From CAZEKB01 sp964512225 (lineage in GTDB: Bacteria; Myxococcota_A; UBA796; UBA9615), in the NCBI GenBank assembly GCA_964512225.1, contig CAZEKB010000007.1, positions 35,241-99,240 on the forward strand: 64,000 bases of DNA, in the 5' to 3' direction. How positions within the stretch are numbered: position 1 is the stretch's first letter; each line of letters starts with the position of its first letter. The position numbers and the translations under genes are program-made. This document shows, one piece after another, positions 61,126 to 64,000 of this stretch. Below the pieces are notes generated by a model that did no database searches, had not been told where the DNA came from, and saw only the letters and a program-made list of their open reading frames with translations.

Positions 61126-61607
61126 GCGTCCTCCGGGGATACGAGGATCGCGGGCAGGTCGGCGACCGTGCTCGGCCGGAGGTGGGCGAGGGCCGCCTCG
61201 AAGTCCTCCGCGGTGCCCAGGGGGGACCCGAAGAGGTGACCGTCGAAGCGGCCCAAGGGCAGCTCAGCGAGCCGATCGGAGGGGTCGGGGAAGCCGTCGA
61301 CGGCCTCGAAGCCGGGCGCTCGCAGCACGCTGCCGTCGAGGCCGAAGGCGCGCCCGTGGTATCCGCAGACGAGCTCGCGAGCTCGACAAGGCTTCGTGAC
61401 GACGAGCATGCCCCGGTGGGTGCACGCGTTGGACAGGAGCCGCAGCCCGCCGCCCTCGTCGCGGAGGAGGATCAGGGGCTCGCCCAGGACGCGCAGGGGC
61501 ACGACGGACCCCGGTTCTGCCCACCGCGGATCGTCGGCGGGGCCCAGGCAAGCCCAGGCGCGGGTGAAGTCTCGGTCGGCACGGGGTGCGAGCACGGCCC
61601 CTATCAT
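61122..61607 (-). CDS. stand-alone Rieske [2Fe-2S] protein
   Basis: This 161-residue soluble protein has both Rieske ligand pairs: CTHRG (about 62) and CGYHGRAF (about 81), at the usual spacing for dioxygenase-type Rieske domains (Cys-x-His, then Cys-x2-His). The spacing and the GDGSVLRAPGF-like text are like the N-terminus of ring-hydroxylating oxygenase alpha subunits, but the catalytic mononuclear-iron domain is missing. It may be an electron-transfer partner. It is coupled to the YceI-like gene by GTGA. It is divergent from the MFS gene; the 6-base gap means the two promoters overlap the start regions. Confidence 0.86.
   Translation of the reverse strand: MIGAVLAPRADRDFTRAWACLGPADDPRWAEPGSVVPLRVLGEPLILLRDEGGGLRLLSNACTHRGMLVVTKPCRARELVCGYHGRAFGLDGSVLRAPGFEAVDGFPDPSDRLAELPLGRFDGHLFGSPLGTAEDFEAALAHLRPSTVADLPAILVSPEDA
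61602..61607 (+). promoter_or_regulatory. -10 box (TATCAT) for a leaderless transcript
   Basis: TATCAT ends six bases (CGCGCA) before ATG 61614. It overlaps the first codon of the divergent Rieske gene, so transcription of the two is likely mutually exclusive or linked. Confidence 0.5.
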
Positions 61608-61613
61608 CGCGCA

Positions 61614-62777
61614 ATGAACGGCTCCGGCTCACCCCGGCGGACCTTGGTTCTGGCGTGCGCGGCCCACGGGCTCGTCCACATGCTCGAGCTCGCGACCCCC
61701 GCGCTGCTGATCCTGATCGCCCTGGAGTTCGGGGTCGGGGACCTGGCGATGGGCCAGGTGGTGACGCTGCTGGGCCTGCTCTTCGGCCTCGGCGCGCTGC
61801 CCGCGGGGCTGCTGGTCGACCGGTTCGGGAGCCGCACACTGTTCGTGGCGGCGATGTGGGGAGCAGCCACGGCGGTGCTCGCGATGGCGGCGGCCCCCGG
61901 CCTCCCGACGTTCGCGGCCGGGGCGATGCTGCTCGGGGCGTCGATCAGCCTGTACCACCCGGCGGGGACCGCGCTGCTCACGCACGCCACGGAGGCCACG
62001 GGCGCGGTGTTCGCGCGGCACGGGATGGCGGGGAACGCGGGCATCGCGGCGGCGACGGTGGTGGTGGGGACTCTGGGGAGCGCGTTCGGCTGGCGCCCGG
62101 CGTTGGCGGCCCTCGCGCTGCCCGCGGTGGTGATCGGGGCGGCAGCGCTGACCCTGAAGACGCCTCCGCGGGCGGAGCTTCGGGATCGCGCGACACCCGG
62201 GGACGCGCGGTCCCTCGTGCTCCTGCTGGGGGCGGCGGCGTGCATGGGGGTGGTCTACCGGGGCGCGACGACGTTCCTCCCGAAGGCGTTCGCGCTCGCG
62301 GCCGGGGAGGCGGGCGCGGGGGGCGCGGCGGTGGGCGGGGCGTTCACGACCGCGGCGCTGGTCGTGGGCATCGCGGGGATGTACGGGGCGGGTCGCGCGA
62401 TCGACGCGGGGTGGTCGCGACCCCGGATGTTCCTCGCGGCGGCGGTGCTCCAGGTCCCGTTCCTGGTGGGGCTCGGGAGCGTCGCGGCGGGGCCCGCGGG
62501 GCTGCTGCCGATCGCGATGGGGCTGGCGTTCTTCCACTTCATGACGCAGCCGATCGCGAACAACCTGGTGGCGGACTACACGCCGCCGCGGCTCCGCGGC
62601 ATGGGGTACGGGCTGTACTTCCTGTGCATGTTCGGCGCGGGCTCGATCGGCTCGACGTACGCGGGCTGGGTCAGCGAGACCTGGGGGTTCGCGAAGCTGT
62701 TCCCGGCGCTCGCGCTGCTCTTGGTGCCGGCGGCCCTCGCCGCGCTGGGCATGCGGGCGCCGTCGGGAGCCCGCTGA
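61614..62777 (+). CDS. major facilitator superfamily transporter
   Basis: This 387-residue protein has twelve hydrophobic segments. The loop between helices 2 and 3 has GLLVDRFGSRTLF, the MFS signature. The middle loop lies near residue 190 (LKTPPRAELRDRATPGDARS). The second half repeats the pattern weakly (GAGRAIDAGWSRPRMF). The text ISLYHPAGTALLTHA and ARHGMAGNAGIAAA recalls fosmidomycin-resistance or sugar/drug exporter families. Substrate unknown. The very GC-rich last third still reads cleanly. It ends 9 bases before the convergent hydrolase gene. Confidence 0.88.
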   Translation: MNGSGSPRRTLVLACAAHGLVHMLELATPALLILIALEFGVGDLAMGQVVTLLGLLFGLGALPAGLLVDRFGSRTLFVAAMWGAATAVLAMAAAPGLPTFAAGAMLLGASISLYHPAGTALLTHATEATGAVFARHGMAGNAGIAAATVVVGTLGSAFGWRPALAALALPAVVIGAAALTLKTPPRAELRDRATPGDARSLVLLLGAAACMGVVYRGATTFLPKAFALAAGEAGAGGAAVGGAFTTAALVVGIAGMYGAGRAIDAGWSRPRMFLAAAVLQVPFLVGLGSVAAGPAGLLPIAMGLAFFHFMTQPIANNLVADYTPPRLRGMGYGLYFLCMFGAGSIGSTYAGWVSETWGFAKLFPALALLLVPAALAALGMRAPSGAR

Positions 62778-62786
62778 GGCAGGCGA

Positions 62787-63830
62787 TCAGAAGGCGTTCT
62801 TGCTCTGGACGAGGGCGAGGCCGGCGGCGACGTCGGCGTCCATCTCGACCCCGGTGAGCCAGGTGGCGAAGGACGCGTCGGCCCGCAGGGTGTACTCGAG
62901 GAACGCGGTGAGCCACGCGCGGCTGCTGGCGAGGGTGACGGCGGGGTCGTCGGACCCGGCGGGGCAGGTCCAGCACACGGCGCAGGCGGGGTCGTCCTGG
63001 AACGACATGTGGTTCGCGCCGGGGACCTCGATCTCGAGGGCCGGGGCCGTCGCAGCGGCGTAGTACTGCTGGAAGTTCTCGTCCGCGGGGGCGCAGGCGG
63101 GGGTGAGCCCGCCACCCGCCGAGTTGGTGGTCTCGCCCACGAGGCCGACGGGGACCGACACGGACGGCATGAGCTCCGGCGTGACGGACGGATACTCGGC
63201 GGGGGTCAGGCTGAAGGGCGGGCCGGCGTCCACCGGGTCGATGCCGAAGACGGCGTCGGCGCGGGAGTCGGACGACGCGACCAGCAGCGAGATCTTCCCC
63301 CCCATCGAGTGTCCGACGAGGGCGGACGAGGACGCGTCGGCGCGCCCCAGGAGGGCCCCGGCGGGGTTCGCGGCGTCCGCGTCGATCCAGTCCAGCAGGT
63401 CGACGACGTGGGCGGCGAGCGTCGTGTGGGTGACGGGCATGATGATGGACCCCGGCAGCGTGGGTCGAACCACCACGTAGCCCCACGACGCGAGGTGCTC
63501 GGCGTACGACGTGTAGTTGCCGGCCGTGAGCTGGAAGCCGTGCAGGAACACGACGACGGGGTGGGGGCCGGGGTCGTCCGGCAGCGTGAGCTCGAGGTCG
63601 AGCGTAGTGCCCTGGGTCGCGTAGGTCGCGGTGGACGCCGTGAAGGTGTACGCGCCCACGGTGCTCGGGTCCGGTCCCGCGGCGTCGTCGTCGTCCACGG
63701 CGTCGTCGTCGTCTCCCGCGTCGTCGTCGTCGCCGGCGTCGTCGTCGTCGACGTCGGTCGACGGGGACGGGGTCGGGCAGGCGACGAGCAAGACGGGGAG
63801 CGCGAGGAGGGTGGTGCGAAGGCGTGTCAT
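62787..63830 (-). CDS. Asp-rich lipoprotein alpha/beta hydrolase (chlorophyllase/PAF-acetylhydrolase-like)
   Basis: This 347-residue lipoprotein has a signal ending LPVLLVAC and four DDDD blocks (VDDDDAG, DDDDAG, DDDDAV, DDDDAA). A serine hydrolase follows, with oxyanion FLHGFQLTAGNY (about 94), nucleophile LVGHSMGGKISLL (about 170), a likely acid in FGIDPVDAG and His in VPGANHMSFQDD. Cysteines in CAVCWTC suggest disulfides. It should hydrolyse an ester outside the cytoplasm. A perfect 14-bp palindrome lies 21 bases upstream of its start. Confidence 0.87.
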   Translation of the reverse strand: MTRLRTTLLALPVLLVACPTPSPSTDVDDDDAGDDDDAGDDDDAVDDDDAAGPDPSTVGAYTFTASTATYATQGTTLDLELTLPDDPGPHPVVVFLHGFQLTAGNYTSYAEHLASWGYVVVRPTLPGSIIMPVTHTTLAAHVVDLLDWIDADAANPAGALLGRADASSSALVGHSMGGKISLLVASSDSRADAVFGIDPVDAGPPFSLTPAEYPSVTPELMPSVSVPVGLVGETTNSAGGGLTPACAPADENFQQYYAAATAPALEIEVPGANHMSFQDDPACAVCWTCPAGSDDPAVTLASSRAWLTAFLEYTLRADASFATWLTGVEMDADVAAGLALVQSKNAF

Positions 63831-63850
63831 GGGGGGGATCTAGCAGATAT

Positions 63851-63864
63851 CTACCGATCGGTAG
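63851..63864. promoter_or_regulatory. palindromic operator CTACCGATCGGTAG
   Basis: A perfect 14-bp palindrome lies 21-34 bases upstream of ATG 63830, in the promoter of the leftward hydrolase gene. TACCGATCGGTA-like sites are common for TetR-family repressors. No TetR gene lies in the window, so the regulator is probably to the right or elsewhere. Confidence 0.6.
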
Positions 63865-63896
63865 TTATTTCCATGGATGATGGTGGGGCTGGGTGG

Positions 63897-64000
63897 GTCG
63901 AGGCGATCAGAGGTCGCCGAAACGGAGCGTTTCACCCAGTCGTGGGCGTCGAGACGATCAGAGGTCGCCGAGACGGCGCGTTTCGCCCAGTCGTGCGCGT
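63897..64000. repeat. 51-bp tandem repeat running off the window edge
   Basis: Units at 63897-63947 and 63948-63998 differ at six positions, and a third begins at 63999. Each has a hairpin core: GAAAC-GGAGC-GTTTC (63919-63933) and GAGAC-GGCGC-GTTTC (63970-63984), where the A to G change keeps a G-U pair. No ORF fits the repeat. The array continues beyond the window. Confidence 0.75.

Noticed and set aside
63897..64000. CRISPR array
   Set aside because: Repeat units are contiguous and nearly identical along their full length, with no variable spacers.
1..64000. tRNA, rRNA or riboswitch genes
   Set aside because: I found no cloverleaf, no rRNA-like conserved stretch and no known riboswitch core; intergenic gaps are mostly under 130 bases.

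Overview
The window is very GC-rich and gene-dense, on both strands, with many 1- and 4-base start/stop overlaps. I see no rRNA, tRNA or CRISPR array. It looks like a Myxococcota or related deltaproteobacterial genome, perhaps from a metagenome. One large secreted protein (45540-48773) ends in a MYXO-CTERM-like tail of cysteines, a membrane segment and an Arg cluster. There are two Hanks-type Ser/Thr kinases with complex tails, many lipoproteins, MopE-like and DUF11 repeats, and abundant c-di-GMP and cyclic-nucleotide signalling. Several lipoproteins carry runs of four aspartates (DDDDAG, DDDDSA) just after the lipid-attachment cysteine.

Layout. 1-2729: a small membrane ORF, a NodU/SxtI-type carbamoyltransferase and a family 2 glycosyltransferase. 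2739-4846: two paralogous Asp-rich lipoproteins and a Gfo/Idh/MocA oxidoreductase. 4936-8183: a signalling run of a degenerate receiver plus kinase-ATPase protein and a PAS-GGDEF-EAL protein, then CutA. 8296-16289: PdhA-like E1 alpha, a PPC-repeat lipoprotein, a calmodulin-like EF-hand protein, a GH26-like lipoprotein, an M50 protease and a fused E1 alpha-beta dehydrogenase, with a structured repeat region at about 13690-14020. 16347-25370: a HEAT-repeat protein, then leftward genes for a truncated ECF-like sigma factor and its anti-sigma partner, a class III aminotransferase, a FIST sensor, a large TPR/beta-barrel protein and a lipoprotein.

25417-31953 is a tight leftward envelope operon: CapA-like protein, D-Ala-D-Ala carboxypeptidase, esterase, membrane GGDEF-EAL protein and a Wzx-like flippase. 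32086-36332 is a rightward group: Asp-rich protein, PEGA-domain kinase and outer-membrane-type protein. 36348-40348 is a leftward lipoprotein operon that includes an exported protein resembling glucan water dikinases. 40422-44944 holds a PHP-domain protein and a kinase-ATPase-TPR regulator. 45034-50027 holds an asparaginase-like half protein and two large secreted adhesin-like proteins. 50058-52918 is a methyltransferase and class III cyclase pair. 52931-58474 is a cluster of FG-GAP and NHL-propeller lipoproteins, interrupted by an IS110-type transposase remnant. 58511-63830 holds a GT-C type membrane protein, a YceI-like and a Rieske protein, an MFS transporter and a lipoprotein hydrolase.

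Two patterns cut across the genes. First, at least ten genes have a TAnnnT-like -10 box ending 6-8 bases before the start codon and no Shine-Dalgarno, which points to widespread leaderless mRNAs and settles several starts. Second, a short hairpin repeat (GARAC-N5-GTYTC), with base changes that preserve pairing, occurs at 13864, 57267 and as a 51-bp tandem repeat running off the right edge. Long antisense ORFs are GC-bias shadows and are left out.
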